Source of the DNA: Oscillospiraceae bacterium
GTDB lineage: Bacteria > Bacillota > Clostridia > Oscillospirales > Oscillospiraceae
Assembly: GCA_022793685.1 (NCBI GenBank)
Contig: JAAWDI010000046.1
Location: 1 to 64,000, forward strand
DNA: 64,000 bases
Direction of reading: 5' to 3'
Shown here: positions 15,330 through 23,706 of the stretch, piece by piece
How the letters are laid out: every line of letters begins with the position of its first letter
Numbering within the stretch: the first letter of the stretch is position 1
Notes under the pieces: generated by a model
The model's input: only the letters and a program-made list of their open reading frames with translations
The model's database searches: none
What the model was told of the DNA's origin: nothing
Translations under genes and position numbers: made by a program

Positions 15330-16275
15330 ATGCCTCGGCCACCAGTTGGTTCAGCTCTGCCGTCAGGCGGGTGCGCTCTCCCTCCAGCGTTTGGCGGCTC
15401 TCCTCCAGCTTCCGCATCAGGCTTTCCACCTTTTCCTCGCAGCGCCCCACCTGTGCCTGCGCGTCTTCAATATAGCGCTGCACTTCCCAGTCCACAAAGA
15501 GATTGTCGAAGAAAAGGTCGGCAAAACCCAGCAGACCGCCGGTAGGAAGGTCTATATTCAGCTCCATCTGCACGTCCTTCAGTTCAGCGGAAAAGCGGGA
15601 CAGGTGCCACTGGATACGCTCGATATCGTTCCGCGCGTCATCCATGGCGTTCTGCTTCAGCATGGTGCTTAAAAAATCGCCGCCCAGCATATCCCATACT
15701 CCATAGTTTTCCGCAGACCGCAGGTTGGCCGCTGCCGACGTAATGACCTGCTGCGCGGCCCGGCCTGCGGCGGCGGCCTCGTCCACCTCCTGCAGCACCG
15801 CGCCCACGCCAGATATTTGCTCCTCCAGCGCGGCGATGCGCTCCCCTGCTGGGCCGGAGCGCTGCCGCAGCACCTTCTGCTTTTCTGTCAGCAGGGCATT
15901 ATACTCCTGCTCCACATCGCGCAAGCCGTCCCGCTCCCTGCGGAGGGCATCCATGCGGCCCTCCACGTCGGTGCGCTCCCGTACCTTGGCATCATAGCGG
16001 AGCTTGGCGGCATAGGCCTCCGCCCGCTCCTTCTCCAGCCGTTCCTCCTTGCCGCCTCGGAGAGACGCCAGAAAGCCGGAAATGCCCTTTTCCAGCTTCT
16101 CCACGTCCCGCTCTTCCTTGCCCCACGTTTCCGCCAGCGCCTCTTCCCAGCGAAGCAAATCCTGCCGCTGTTCCTCTAAATCGCCCAGCATGGCGTTCAG
16201 CTTTTCCCTGCGGGCCAGCTTGGCGTGCAGGGCCCTCAGGCGCTCACACAGCTTCTCATATTCCAAATCGGTCAT
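15328..16275 (-). CDS. Coiled-coil protein of unknown function (315 aa)
   Basis: The ORF track starts at 16311, but ATG at 16273-16275 (MTDLEYEKLCERLRALHAKL) has a good AGGGGG site and the upstream extension overlaps likely promoter sequence (TACAAT). Residues 1-160 are heptad-rich coiled coil (EEQRQDLLRWEEALAETW, EKERAEAYAAKLRYDAKV). A more conserved-looking segment follows (NYGVWDMLGGDFLSTMLKQNAMDDARNDIERIQWHLSRF). There is then a hydrophobic glycine-rich patch (GGLLGFADLFFDNLFVDW) and a final coiled coil. No signal peptide. I recall similar WDLLGGG...DDA...IERAQ segments in uncharacterised bacterial proteins, but I can assign no function. Confidence 0.75.
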   Translation of the reverse strand: MTDLEYEKLCERLRALHAKLARREKLNAMLGDLEEQRQDLLRWEEALAETWGKEERDVEKLEKGISGFLASLRGGKEERLEKERAEAYAAKLRYDAKVRERTDVEGRMDALRRERDGLRDVEQEYNALLTEKQKVLRQRSGPAGERIAALEEQISGVGAVLQEVDEAAAAGRAAQQVITSAAANLRSAENYGVWDMLGGDFLSTMLKQNAMDDARNDIERIQWHLSRFSAELKDVQMELNIDLPTGGLLGFADLFFDNLFVDWEVQRYIEDAQAQVGRCEEKVESLMRKLEESRQTLEGERTRLTAELNQLVAEA

Positions 16276-16381
16276 GGGTTCAACCCCCTTTGTGATTTTA
16301 TTGTACCACAATGCGCCCGTCTATGTTAGAATGAAGCAAGCAAAATCCATGAAAGTACCATGAAAAAAGGAGGAAAATCCC

Positions 16382-16867
16382 ATGAATTTCCGCCCCATGC
16401 GCCGCAGCAGGCAAGCCCTCAGCCCGGAACGCTGCGCCGACATTCTGCACCGGGGCAGTTCCGGCGTGCTGGCCGTTTCCGGCGACGGCGGCTATCCCTA
16501 TGCCGTCCCCCTCAGCTATGTGTACGACGGAACGCGCATCCTGTTTCACTGTGCAAAAACCGGCCACAAACTGGACGCCATTGCCCAAAGCGATAAGGTC
16601 TCCTTTTGCGTCATCGACCAAGACGAGGTGGCGCCGGAGAAATACACCACCCTGTACCGGAGCGTTATCGCCTTTGGCCGTGCGCGGTTGCTGACCGATG
16701 AAGCGGAAGCCCGTGCCGCGTTGTGGCTGCTGTCCGCCAAATACGACAACGGCGACGAGGCGGGCCGCCGGGCGGAAATCGAGCAGGGCTTTGACCGCAT
16801 GTATATGGTGGAGGTCGTCATCGACCACATGACGGGCAAAGAGGCCATTGAACTGCTTCATACATAA
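16382..16867 (+). CDS. Pyridoxamine-5'-phosphate-oxidase-like flavin-binding protein (NimA-type)
   Basis: This 161-residue split-barrel protein has the layout of the 5-nitroimidazole-resistance (NimA)/PNPOx-like FMN-binding family: FRPMRRSRQALSPERCADIL at the N-terminus, then GVLAVSGDGGYPYAVPLSYVYDG, ILFHCAKTGHKLDAIAQSDKVSFCVID, and YTTLYRSVIAFGRARLLTDEAEARAAL. Family members bind FMN or heme and reduce small electrophiles; the substrate here cannot be read from sequence. A clear AAAGGAGG site precedes the start. It is a single gene divergent from the coiled-coil gene and ends in a terminator shared with the Rrf2 gene. Confidence 0.88.
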   Translation: MNFRPMRRSRQALSPERCADILHRGSSGVLAVSGDGGYPYAVPLSYVYDGTRILFHCAKTGHKLDAIAQSDKVSFCVIDQDEVAPEKYTTLYRSVIAFGRARLLTDEAEARAALWLLSAKYDNGDEAGRRAEIEQGFDRMYMVEVVIDHMTGKEAIELLHT

Positions 16868-16872
16868 CACAC

Positions 16873-16907
16873 AAAAAAGAGGGGGAGCGTTGCCCCCCCT
16901 CTTTTTA
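16873..16907. terminator. Bidirectional terminator between the NimA-like gene and the Rrf2 regulator gene
   Basis: AAAAGAGGGGG pairs with CCCCCTCTTTT around a short loop, with T-runs on both strands, between two convergent genes. The minus-strand gene stop falls inside it. Confidence 0.85.
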
Positions 16908-17306
16908 TTGCATCAGGTCTTTCAGGGTCACGGAGTCCACATACCGGCCGATGGCCTCCTGCAAGCCCTGCCAGAAGGGCAAGGTCGGGCAGTCCTCCAC
17001 CCGTTCGCAGGGAGACGCCCCCGGCTCCAAGCAGGCCACCGGAACCAGTTCTCCCTCCGTCACCCGAAGCACCTCGCCCAGCGGATAGCCCTCCGGTGCT
17101 CTGGTTAGACGGTAGCCGCCCGCCGCACCTCGAACGCTTTTCAGCAAGCCCGCTTTGCACAGCGGGCCGACAATCTGCTCCAAATATTTGACGGAAATCC
17201 CCTGTCGGGCGGATACGTCCCGCAAGGCGATGGCCCCGCCCTTGTCGTTGCAGGCCAAGTCGAGCATCAGCCGCAGGGCATAGCGCCCCTTTGTGGAAAT
17301 TTTCAT
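16905..17306 (-). CDS. Rrf2-family transcriptional regulator (IscR-like)
   Basis: This winged-helix regulator of 133 residues opens with the Rrf2 signature MKISTKGRYALRLMLDLA, followed by DVSARQGISVKYLEQIVGPLCKAGLLKSVRGAAGGYRL. Three cysteines (ACLEPGASPC and ERVEDC, spaced C-x7-C-x5-C) are in the position where IscR binds an Fe-S cluster, so it may sense Fe-S status or redox; CymR-type cysteine regulators lack these. The start overlaps the stop of the homocysteine methyltransferase-like gene by 4 bases (ATGA), so the two are coupled. That pairing hints at a role in sulfur metabolism, but this is inference. Confidence 0.92.
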   Translation of the reverse strand: MKISTKGRYALRLMLDLACNDKGGAIALRDVSARQGISVKYLEQIVGPLCKAGLLKSVRGAAGGYRLTRAPEGYPLGEVLRVTEGELVPVACLEPGASPCERVEDCPTLPFWQGLQEAIGRYVDSVTLKDLMQ

Positions 17307-18541
17307 GTCCCGCTCCCCACGGACACAGCGCCGTACTTTTTCACGGCGGCGGCAAGGGCTGCGTCGTTTTCAGCGCCCACTACGCCACAGACGCCGCAGT
17401 ACAACCGCAGAGCATGCTCCACTGCTTCCGGAGTACCTTGTACCGCCAGAGGACAATCCACGCCGCCCCGAAGGGCGGCTACGCCCTTGGCCAGCGCTTC
17501 AGGGCTGTCGCCCGTCAGACAAAGAAGGGTGTCCCCGTCGACAAGCTCCATAGCGTCGTCCAGAATGTCCTCCTCATCGGCATCGTCCGCAATGTGGAGG
17601 TTCTCCCGATTTTCTATGGGCAAGGGAAATACTGCACTTTCGCTGCACAGGGCGGCGGCAACGGCAGGGGCCGCTTTCGGCCCCTCCAAGCCGGACAGCG
17701 CATCCCGCAGCAGGGAAACATACCGGGGGGCGGTACCGCAGCAACCGCCCAAGAAGCGCACGCCTGCGGCGGCCAGCGCCCGCTGGCTGTCCGCAAACTC
17801 TTCCGGGGTAATGTCGTAGCCGCCGTCCTTTCTGGGCAGTCCCGCGTTGGGCTTGGCAATCAGCGGCAGGCTGGTGTGGCGGCGCAGCTCGGCAATCAGC
17901 TCCGGAAGCTGCCGGGGGCCAAGGGAACAGTTCACGCCCAGCGCCGAAGCGCCCAACGCCTCCGCCGTCATGGCAAAGGAAGCCGCCCCCGTCCCCATAA
18001 AGGTGCGGCCGCAGGCCTCAAAGGTCATGGTGCAGAGCACGGGCAGGCCGGTGTGCTCCTTGGCCGCCAGAAGCGCACAGCGCAGCTCCTGCAAATCCGC
18101 CATGGTTTCCAGCACCACCAAGTCGGCTCCCGCCCTTTCGCCCGCCTCCATCATCTCGGCAAAGAGGGCATAGCCCTCCTCAAAGGTCAGGTCGCCCGCC
18201 GGCTGCAACAGCCGCGGCAGCGGGCCAACGTCTAACGCCACCAAGGCGCCGGTTCCGGCACACGCCCGCTTGGCGCACTCCACGGAAGCGGCGATGACCT
18301 CTTCCGGCGCGTGGCCCGTCCCGGCCAGCTTCTCCCGGTTCGCACCAAAGGTGTTGGCGTATATAATATGGCTCCCTGCCTCTGCATAAGCGCGGTGAAT
18401 ATCCTCCAGCCAATCCGGATGCTCAAGGGCAGCCAGCTCCGTGCGCTCCCCCGCCTTCAGGCCCTTCTGCTGAAGCATAGTACCCATAGCGCCGTCTAAA
18501 AAGACGAAAGGCTGGTTTTCAAACAGCGTCGCTGTGTCCAT
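17303..18541 (-). CDS. Homocysteine S-methyltransferase domain protein with a truncated pterin-domain-like tail
   Basis: Start chosen at ATG 18539-18541 (MDTATLFENQPFVFLDGAMG) because GAGGAG lies 7 nt upstream; the ORF track extends 7 codons further. Residues 1-290 form the homocysteine methyltransferase barrel of MetH: LDGAMGTMLQ, ANTFGANREKL, and the zinc ligands in GVNCSLGP and GGCCGTAP. Residues 300-412 resemble the start of the MetH pterin-binding domain (DCPLAVQGTPEAVEHALRLY, AAVKKYGAVSVG), but the signature DTSDPE and NSVNGE elements are replaced (VQGTPE, GVVGAEN) and the domain stops halfway. No B12 domain follows. It may take methyl groups from a separate donor protein or from S-methylmethionine/betaine-like donors. 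It is translationally coupled to the Rrf2 regulator. Confidence 0.85.
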   Translation of the reverse strand: MDTATLFENQPFVFLDGAMGTMLQQKGLKAGERTELAALEHPDWLEDIHRAYAEAGSHIIYANTFGANREKLAGTGHAPEEVIAASVECAKRACAGTGALVALDVGPLPRLLQPAGDLTFEEGYALFAEMMEAGERAGADLVVLETMADLQELRCALLAAKEHTGLPVLCTMTFEACGRTFMGTGAASFAMTAEALGASALGVNCSLGPRQLPELIAELRRHTSLPLIAKPNAGLPRKDGGYDITPEEFADSQRALAAAGVRFLGGCCGTAPRYVSLLRDALSGLEGPKAAPAVAAALCSESAVFPLPIENRENLHIADDADEEDILDDAMELVDGDTLLCLTGDSPEALAKGVAALRGGVDCPLAVQGTPEAVEHALRLYCGVCGVVGAENDAALAAAVKKYGAVSVGSGT

Positions 18542-18643
18542 AGCCGTCTCCTCTCCGGGCAAAAGCCCGCGGAATTTCTACCGTTTTCCTATGGTTTACA
18601 GTATAGCGTTCCTTGTCCTGTTCGTCAAGGCCGCCGAAAGCAG

Positions 18644-18677
18644 AAAACCGGACAGGCAAAGCGGCCTGTCCGGTTTT
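18644..18677 (-). terminator. Terminator after the OYE-type oxidoreductase gene (first copy)
   Basis: A 13-bp perfect stem AAAACCGGACAGG / CCTGTCCGGTTTT lies 7 bases past the stop of the oxidoreductase on the minus strand. Confidence 0.88.
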
Positions 18678-18684
18678 ATTCAGG

Positions 18685-20562
18685 TTAAATCTGCATGGCG
18701 GCGTCGAAGCCGGTTTGGGTTGCAATGGCCAGCGTACCGCCCCGGCGGTTGCAGTCGCCCACAAAGTAAACGTCCTCCGCCAAATCACGGAAGGTCTCCA
18801 TGGCCGCGGCGTTGGGCCGGAAGCCAAGGGAGAGCACCAGCGTATCGCAGGGCAGGACGGTCTTGCTGCCGTCCTTCTCCGCCACGGTGGCCCCTTCGTC
18901 GGTCACGTCCTCCAGACGCACTTCACAGTGGAAGGTCACGCCCGCTTCCTTCAGAAGCTGCTTGATGCAGATAAGGTTGATGGCGTTGGCCCCGGCGCCC
19001 ACCTTGTCCTCCGGCACCATGTCGATAATGGTCACCTGCTTACCGTGGCGGGACAAGGCGACCGCCAATTCCATACCGGTCAATCCTGCGCCCGCGATAA
19101 CCACCTTATCGCCCACCTTGGCCTTGCCCAGCTCCACATCGCCCGACCATGCCACCTTGTCGGTGCCGGAGGCGGTAAAGGTGGGCAGGATAGGCACCGC
19201 GCCCGCCGCCACAATGATGGCGTCAGGGGCCACGGACTTCACCAGCGCCTCATCCGCCGCAGTGTTCATCCGCACCTCGATATTGGGATGCTCCTCCACC
19301 GTGCGAATAGACCATTGCAGATACTTCTTCATCTCCGCCTTGAAGTCGGCGGCACAGGCCATGCGGAAATTGCCGCCCAGCTCCCCGGTCTTTTCGCACA
19401 GCACCACGCTGTGCCCCCGGTTGGCCGCTGTGCGGGCGGCCTCCAAACCGGCGGGGCCGCCGCCCACCACCAGCACCTTTTTACTCTTCTCGGCCTTGCG
19501 CAGGTCGAAGCGAGTCTCCCTGCCAATCAGGGGGTTGACGGCGCAGCGCACCGACTTAAACTGGCTGTGGGTGCGGCCGATGCAGGTGTTGCAGCGCACG
19601 CAGGGACGAATCTGGTCGTCCTGCCCCTTCCGGGCCTTATTGACGCACTCGGTGTCCGCCAGCACGTTTCGAATCATGGCCACCACATCTACTTCTCCGG
19701 CGGCTACCACCCGCTCGGCGGTCTCCAAGTCGAAGGAGCCGATGACGGACACGGGGATGTCCAGCGCCTCTTTGAATTTCTTTGCAAAGGGCAGGTTCAT
19801 GGCGCGGGGCAGGTAAACCGGAGCGTTGATTTGGGGCAGCAGGTCGTCCACCTCCAGCAGCCCGCGGGAAACATGGAGCATGTCGATGTACGGCTGAATG
19901 ACCTTGGCGTATTCCAGCGTCTCTTCCAGCGTGGTCATACCGGGCAAAATCTCCTCGGCAGAGATGCGGTACTCAATGGGGAAGCCGGGACCGACTGCCG
20001 CCCGAACGGCCTCCAGCAGCTCCACACCGAAGCGGGTACGCTCGCCGAAGCGGTCGGTGCGGCGGTTATACTTCTTGTTGTAGAACATGGAGGGCACATT
20101 GCCGTGGCCGCCGTGAATCATCAGCATGTCAAACCCTGCGGCTTTGACCACTCCGGCGGCGGCGGCAAAGTTGCGGATAATGTCCTCCACCTCTTCCGTG
20201 GTAGTCTTATTCACCACGATTTCTGCGGGGGTGAGCATGTACTTGGAGTAGACCAGCTCAATGGACGCCTTGGCGCCATAGCGCTGGATGCCCTCTGCGA
20301 TGTCGTTGAGGTCGGAGAGAAAACCGCGGGTGGCGGACAGAATGCGTCCTCCGCCGGGTGCGGACTGGTCCACGTTGGTCACGCCGATGGTGACAACAGC
20401 GGCGCCTGACTTGGCCAGATTGACGGTGTACTGGTAAAATTCCGGCGTAACGGAACCGTCATGGCCGGTCAGAAAAGGGGCGGCAGGCGCCACCTCAATG
20501 CGGTTTTTAAGCTCCAGGTTGCCCAGCTTCAAGGGCCGGAAAATAGCGGCGGTCTTATCCAT
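18685..20562 (-). CDS. NADH:flavin oxidoreductase with Fe-S and FAD/NAD domains (2,4-dienoyl-CoA reductase/BaiCD type)
   Basis: The start is placed at ATG 20560-20562 (MDKTAAIFRPLKLGNLELKN), 11 nt after AAGGAG; the track's GTG start is too close to that site. Residues 1-350 are an Old Yellow Enzyme FMN barrel (NRIEVAPAAPFLTGHDG, ASIELVYSKY, IHGGHGNVPSMFYNKKYNRRTDRFG). A four-cysteine cluster motif follows (CVRCNTCIGRTHSQFKSVRC), then two dinucleotide-binding folds (VLVVGGGPAGLEAARTAA and VVIAGAGLTGMELAVAL). Relatives reduce enoyl-CoA or enone double bonds or act on bile acids and flavonoids; the substrate here is unknown. A paralogue lies at 43.4-45.3 kb. It is a single-gene transcript. Confidence 0.92.
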   Translation of the reverse strand: MDKTAAIFRPLKLGNLELKNRIEVAPAAPFLTGHDGSVTPEFYQYTVNLAKSGAAVVTIGVTNVDQSAPGGGRILSATRGFLSDLNDIAEGIQRYGAKASIELVYSKYMLTPAEIVVNKTTTEEVEDIIRNFAAAAGVVKAAGFDMLMIHGGHGNVPSMFYNKKYNRRTDRFGERTRFGVELLEAVRAAVGPGFPIEYRISAEEILPGMTTLEETLEYAKVIQPYIDMLHVSRGLLEVDDLLPQINAPVYLPRAMNLPFAKKFKEALDIPVSVIGSFDLETAERVVAAGEVDVVAMIRNVLADTECVNKARKGQDDQIRPCVRCNTCIGRTHSQFKSVRCAVNPLIGRETRFDLRKAEKSKKVLVVGGGPAGLEAARTAANRGHSVVLCEKTGELGGNFRMACAADFKAEMKKYLQWSIRTVEEHPNIEVRMNTAADEALVKSVAPDAIIVAAGAVPILPTFTASGTDKVAWSGDVELGKAKVGDKVVIAGAGLTGMELAVALSRHGKQVTIIDMVPEDKVGAGANAINLICIKQLLKEAGVTFHCEVRLEDVTDEGATVAEKDGSKTVLPCDTLVLSLGFRPNAAAMETFRDLAEDVYFVGDCNRRGGTLAIATQTGFDAAMQI

Positions 20563-20679
20563 GGTAGATACCACTCCTTATTGTTTGGCATTTTCGCCGC
20601 AGCCGACGGCAGTTTTACTCCTTACCATATTACCTGTTTTTCGCCCCTGACGCAAGAGGCAATCTGCAAGGATGCAAAA

Positions 20680-20703
20680 GACCCGAAGCATTTGCTCCGG
20701 GCC
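20680..20703 (-). terminator. Terminator-like hairpin after the GNAT gene
   Basis: GACCCGAAGCA and TGCTCCGGGCC pair with two mismatches just past the GNAT stop; on the minus strand it is followed by TTTTGC. It is a moderate-quality terminator. Confidence 0.55.
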
Positions 20704-20709
20704 TTACCA

Positions 20710-21201
20710 TCATAGGGTATGGTAAAACAGAACAATGTCCTCATAGCGGCCGGAGGGCAGCAGAAAACCGCCGGGCACCGTTCCGATGCGGACAAATCCC
20801 AGTGATTCGTACAAATGAATGGCGCTATGGTTGCTGGCCACCACCGCATTGAACTGAAGCAGCCGGAAGCCCAGCTCACCGCCCTTTTTTAAGCAGTGGG
20901 ACACCAAAGCACGCCCTACACGCTTGCCCCGATGCTGGGAGCCAACCGCATAGCTGGCATTGGCGATATGGCCGCACCGCCCCACATTATTGGGATGCAG
21001 AATGTAAAGCCCCACCACTTCGCCGGTCTCTTTATCCTCCGCCACCGCAGTGAAGGATTGTTCCGCGAAAAAGGCTGCCGCCGCTTCCGCTGTCATCGGT
21101 TCCGTTTGGGGATAGGCGACTCCGTCCCGCACCACTTCGTTCCAAATTTCCGTCATGCGCGCCACATCGGCAGGCCCGTAGGCCCGAACAAACGGTTCCA
21201 T
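20710..21201 (-). CDS. GNAT-family N-acetyltransferase
   Basis: A 163-residue acetyl-CoA-dependent acetyltransferase. The pattern VRAYGPADVARMTEIWNEVVRDG at the N-terminus, GLYILHPNNVGRCGHIANASYAV, the acetyl-CoA loop GSQHRGKRVGRALV, and NAVVASNHSAIHLYESLGFVRIGTVPGGF fit the GNAT fold and resemble the phosphinothricin/amino-acid acetyltransferase subgroup. The acceptor cannot be predicted. It is downstream of the iron alcohol dehydrogenase but separated from it by a terminator, so it is probably not part of the glycyl-radical locus. Confidence 0.9.
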   Translation of the reverse strand: MEPFVRAYGPADVARMTEIWNEVVRDGVAYPQTEPMTAEAAAAFFAEQSFTAVAEDKETGEVVGLYILHPNNVGRCGHIANASYAVGSQHRGKRVGRALVSHCLKKGGELGFRLLQFNAVVASNHSAIHLYESLGFVRIGTVPGGFLLPSGRYEDIVLFYHTL

Positions 21202-21221
21202 GTGCCTCTCTCCTTACGCAA

Positions 21222-21263
21222 AAATAGCAGACCGTATCTAAATTATGATACGGCCTGCTATTT
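21222..21263 (-). terminator. Terminator after the iron alcohol dehydrogenase gene
   Basis: A 17-bp stem with one mismatch (AAATAGCAG-CCGTATC / GATACGG-CTGCTATTT) around an 8-nt loop lies 14 bases past the stop, followed by TTTTT on the minus strand. Confidence 0.88.
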
Positions 21264-21276
21264 CATCTGTCAATAC

Positions 21277-22443
21277 TCAGCAATAGTTGTCGTACACGCT
21301 GGTCATGAAGGCAGTAATATCGTCCAGCGTCAGGGGATACTCATAGCTTCCGGTCAAGCCGTCGTTCAGGACGGTTTCTGCAAGCGCCAGGAATTGCTCG
21401 CGCCCAATTTCCTTTTCCGCCATGGTGGGAATGCCCAGCTTCTTCATCAACGCGCGGTTTGCGTCCGCCGCAGCCTTGGCCAGCTTCTCGCCCTTGCAGC
21501 CGCACTCTACACCGAAAATGGGAGCCAGCTTCTCTACTTTTTCAGGGAAATACTTGCCCATCAGCTCAATGGACGCGGGATTCACCCACGCGCAGGCCAA
21601 ACCGTGAGGGATATGAAAGGTATGGCCGATGGTGTGCGCCACAGCGTGGCCCACGTTTGCGTCACTCTCGTTGAAAGCGATGCCTGCAAAGTTGGAAGCA
21701 AGAGACATATACTCTCTCGGCTCCAGCGCGGTGACGTCGGCGCAAGCCTTGGGCAGCCACTGATTGATAAGGCCCATGACCTCAAAGGCCATCATTTCCG
21801 TGTGATAGGTGCAGTTCTTGGAGGTGATGGACTCAGTGACATGGCTCAAAGCGTCCAAGCCGGTGATAGCGGTGGGAAACGCGGGCAATCCAACGGCCAG
21901 CGCAGGGTCAACCACTGCATAGCTGGGGGGCGCCACAAGGCCCATCTTGCTGTCGGTCACCGGGTCGTTGACTACCGCCACATAGGTGGATTCACTGCCG
22001 GTACCAAAGGTCGTGGGGATGAGAATAACCGGCATCTGGGGCTTGGGCAACGTCATCTGTCCGGTGAACAGCTCCACCAGATGGTCAAGGATGCCGTCCT
22101 CGTTGGGCGTAACCACCGAAATGGCCTTGGCGGTGTCCAGACCGCTGCCGCCGCCCAGACCGACAATGCCGTCCACATGGTTCTCACGGGCGACGCGGGC
22201 ACCGTCCTTTACATTTCCGGCAGGGCATTCGGGCTTGGCCTCCGCCCACACAACGCACTCCACACCGGCGCTCTCCAGCGCCTTGACCACCTTCTTGTCA
22301 TGGCCCACGGAAACGATGCCGGGGTCGGTGACCAGCATGACCTTGCGCAGGCCAAGCTCCTTGGCCACCTCGCCGGTCTTTTCCGTCACGCCCGCGCCGT
22401 ACAGTACCGGACAAAGCTGCTTATAAGTTCCGCAATTCAGCAT
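21277..22443 (-). CDS. Iron-containing alcohol dehydrogenase
   Basis: This group III (Fe-dependent) NAD(P)H alcohol dehydrogenase of 388 residues shows the cofactor loop GIVGLGGGSGLDTAKAI, PTTFGTGSESTYVAVV, and the metal ligands in GLDALSHVTES and HAVAHTIGHTFHIPHG. It interconverts aldehydes and alcohols. A strong AGGAGG site precedes the start. It is the last gene of the glycyl-radical locus, though a terminator separates it from the phosphate acyltransferase gene, so it may have its own promoter. In known glycyl-radical pathways such an enzyme either makes the substrate (for example sulfoacetaldehyde to isethionate) or disposes of excess reducing power by reducing the aldehyde product; the sequence alone does not decide. 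Confidence 0.93.
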   Translation of the reverse strand: MLNCGTYKQLCPVLYGAGVTEKTGEVAKELGLRKVMLVTDPGIVSVGHDKKVVKALESAGVECVVWAEAKPECPAGNVKDGARVARENHVDGIVGLGGGSGLDTAKAISVVTPNEDGILDHLVELFTGQMTLPKPQMPVILIPTTFGTGSESTYVAVVNDPVTDSKMGLVAPPSYAVVDPALAVGLPAFPTAITGLDALSHVTESITSKNCTYHTEMMAFEVMGLINQWLPKACADVTALEPREYMSLASNFAGIAFNESDANVGHAVAHTIGHTFHIPHGLACAWVNPASIELMGKYFPEKVEKLAPIFGVECGCKGEKLAKAAADANRALMKKLGIPTMAEKEIGREQFLALAETVLNDGLTGSYEYPLTLDDITAFMTSVYDNYC

Positions 22444-22567
22444 TTCTCTTTTCCTCCTAATGTGCCTGCTATGAGGGTAGTATTGCCATTCCTCTTGTTA
22501 AAAAGTAGGCGTTAAATATTTCGCACGTTAATAATATCACAACGTATTTGGGGAGGCAAGAGAAAAA

Positions 22568-22605
22568 GCGGGGGAAACAAGACAAAAAAGCCTTGTTTCC
22601 CCCGC
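22568..22605 (-). terminator. Terminator after the phosphate acyltransferase gene
   Basis: A 14-bp perfect stem GCGGGGGAAACAAG / CTTGTTTCCCCCGC with a 10-nt loop sits 15 bases past the stop and is followed by TTTTTCT on the minus strand. Confidence 0.9.
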
Positions 22606-22620
22606 CCATTTTGTGCGAAA

Positions 22621-23532
22621 TTAATAATTTTTGGCAACGTAAGCAGCCAGTGCAATGGAATAGTACTTGTCCGACGCCGTAGCCGCACGGGACGTCAGTA
22701 CGATGGGAACCTTTGCGCCCACCACCATGCCGGCGGTCTCGGCCTTGCCCAGCACGGTCAATGCCTTGGTCAGAATGTTGCCGGAAGCGATGTCAGGCAC
22801 CAGCAGCAGGTCGGCGTCGCCGGCCACAGGACTCTGATAGCCCTTGATGGGAGCGGCCTCCGGGTCCATGGCCAAGTCGAAGGAGATGGGGCCTTCCACG
22901 GTGCAGCCGACAATCTCGCCCTTCTCGTTCATTTCCTTCAAGGCGGCGGCGTCCACGCACTCGGGCATCTTGGGGTTCAGAGTCTCCACGGCGCACAGGG
23001 CGGCAACCTTGGGATTCTCGATACCCATGGCGTGCAGCACATTGACCGCATTCTCCATGATGTCCTTCTTGCCCGCCAAATCGGGGTAAGTGTTCATACC
23101 TTGGTCGGTGACGGCGAACAGCTTGTGGTAGGTGGGAATCTCATAGAAGCCCAGCAGGGAAATCTTCTTGCCGGTGCGCAGGTTGTTCTCTTTGTTGACA
23201 ACAGCCTTCATCATCTCGCCGGTCTGGAGCTTGCCCTTCATCAGGACGGTACCCTTGCCCTCCTGAATCAGCTTAACGGCCACGGCCAGGCTGGCCTCCA
23301 CGCCGTCGGCGGCGATAATCTCATACTTGGCAGGGTCGTCGCCCTCAGCGGTGATGATTTCGCTGATTTTGGCCACATCACCCACGAGAATGGGGTTGAT
23401 AATGCCGTCCTTGGTGGCGCGGACAATGGCGTCCAGCGTGTGCTCGTCCTGCGCGTTGACCACGACGATGCGGGTCTTTTCCTCCATTGCCTTGGCGGCG
23501 TTTACCAGTTCGGTGAAGTTCTTGATAGACAT
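22621..23532 (-). CDS. Phosphate acyltransferase (phosphate butyryl/acetyltransferase family)
   Basis: The enzyme transfers an acyl group from CoA to phosphate, giving acyl-phosphate for ATP formation by a kinase. The start is placed at the second ATG (MSIKNFTELVNAAKAMEEKT) because GGGAG is 10 nt upstream of it but only 1 nt from the ATG at 23541. The 303-residue length and features ILVGDVAKISEI, VLMKGKLQTGEMMKAVVNKE, NVLHAMGIENPKVAALCAVE, GYQSPVAGDADLLLVPDIASGNILTKAL and VVGAKVPIVLTSRAATASDKYYSIALA match the phosphate butyryltransferase (Ptb) branch more than classical Pta. No kinase gene is in the window. It lies directly after the CoA-acylating aldehyde dehydrogenase, supporting an aldehyde to acyl-CoA to acyl-phosphate route. 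Confidence 0.9.
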   Translation of the reverse strand: MSIKNFTELVNAAKAMEEKTRIVVVNAQDEHTLDAIVRATKDGIINPILVGDVAKISEIITAEGDDPAKYEIIAADGVEASLAVAVKLIQEGKGTVLMKGKLQTGEMMKAVVNKENNLRTGKKISLLGFYEIPTYHKLFAVTDQGMNTYPDLAGKKDIMENAVNVLHAMGIENPKVAALCAVETLNPKMPECVDAAALKEMNEKGEIVGCTVEGPISFDLAMDPEAAPIKGYQSPVAGDADLLLVPDIASGNILTKALTVLGKAETAGMVVGAKVPIVLTSRAATASDKYYSIALAAYVAKNY

Positions 23533-23573
23533 ATTTTTCATACTCCCTTCGGGATAGATTTATTTTGCCTTGC

Positions 23574-23663
23574 GCAAAAGGCCATTAAGGGGAACCATTC
23601 CTCTTAACGGCCTTTTGCACTGAACCAGTTTACCCGTGCGCGTTTAGGCGCGCACGGGTAAAC
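23574..23663 (-). other. Two consecutive long hairpins between aldehyde dehydrogenase and phosphate acyltransferase genes
   Basis: A perfect 15-bp stem (GTTTACCCGTGCGCG / CGCGCACGGGTAAAC, 6-nt loop) at 23628-23663 is followed on the minus strand by a ~45-nt imperfect palindrome with a GCAAAAGGCC / GGCCTTTTGC outer arm at 23574-23618. Neither has a good U-run. They could be partial terminators or mRNA-stabilising/processing structures that set different levels for the two genes. Confidence 0.6.
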
Positions 23664-23706
23664 CCTATTTCATGATTGTTACGCCTGAAGCGCTCCGCAG
23701 AGCTTC

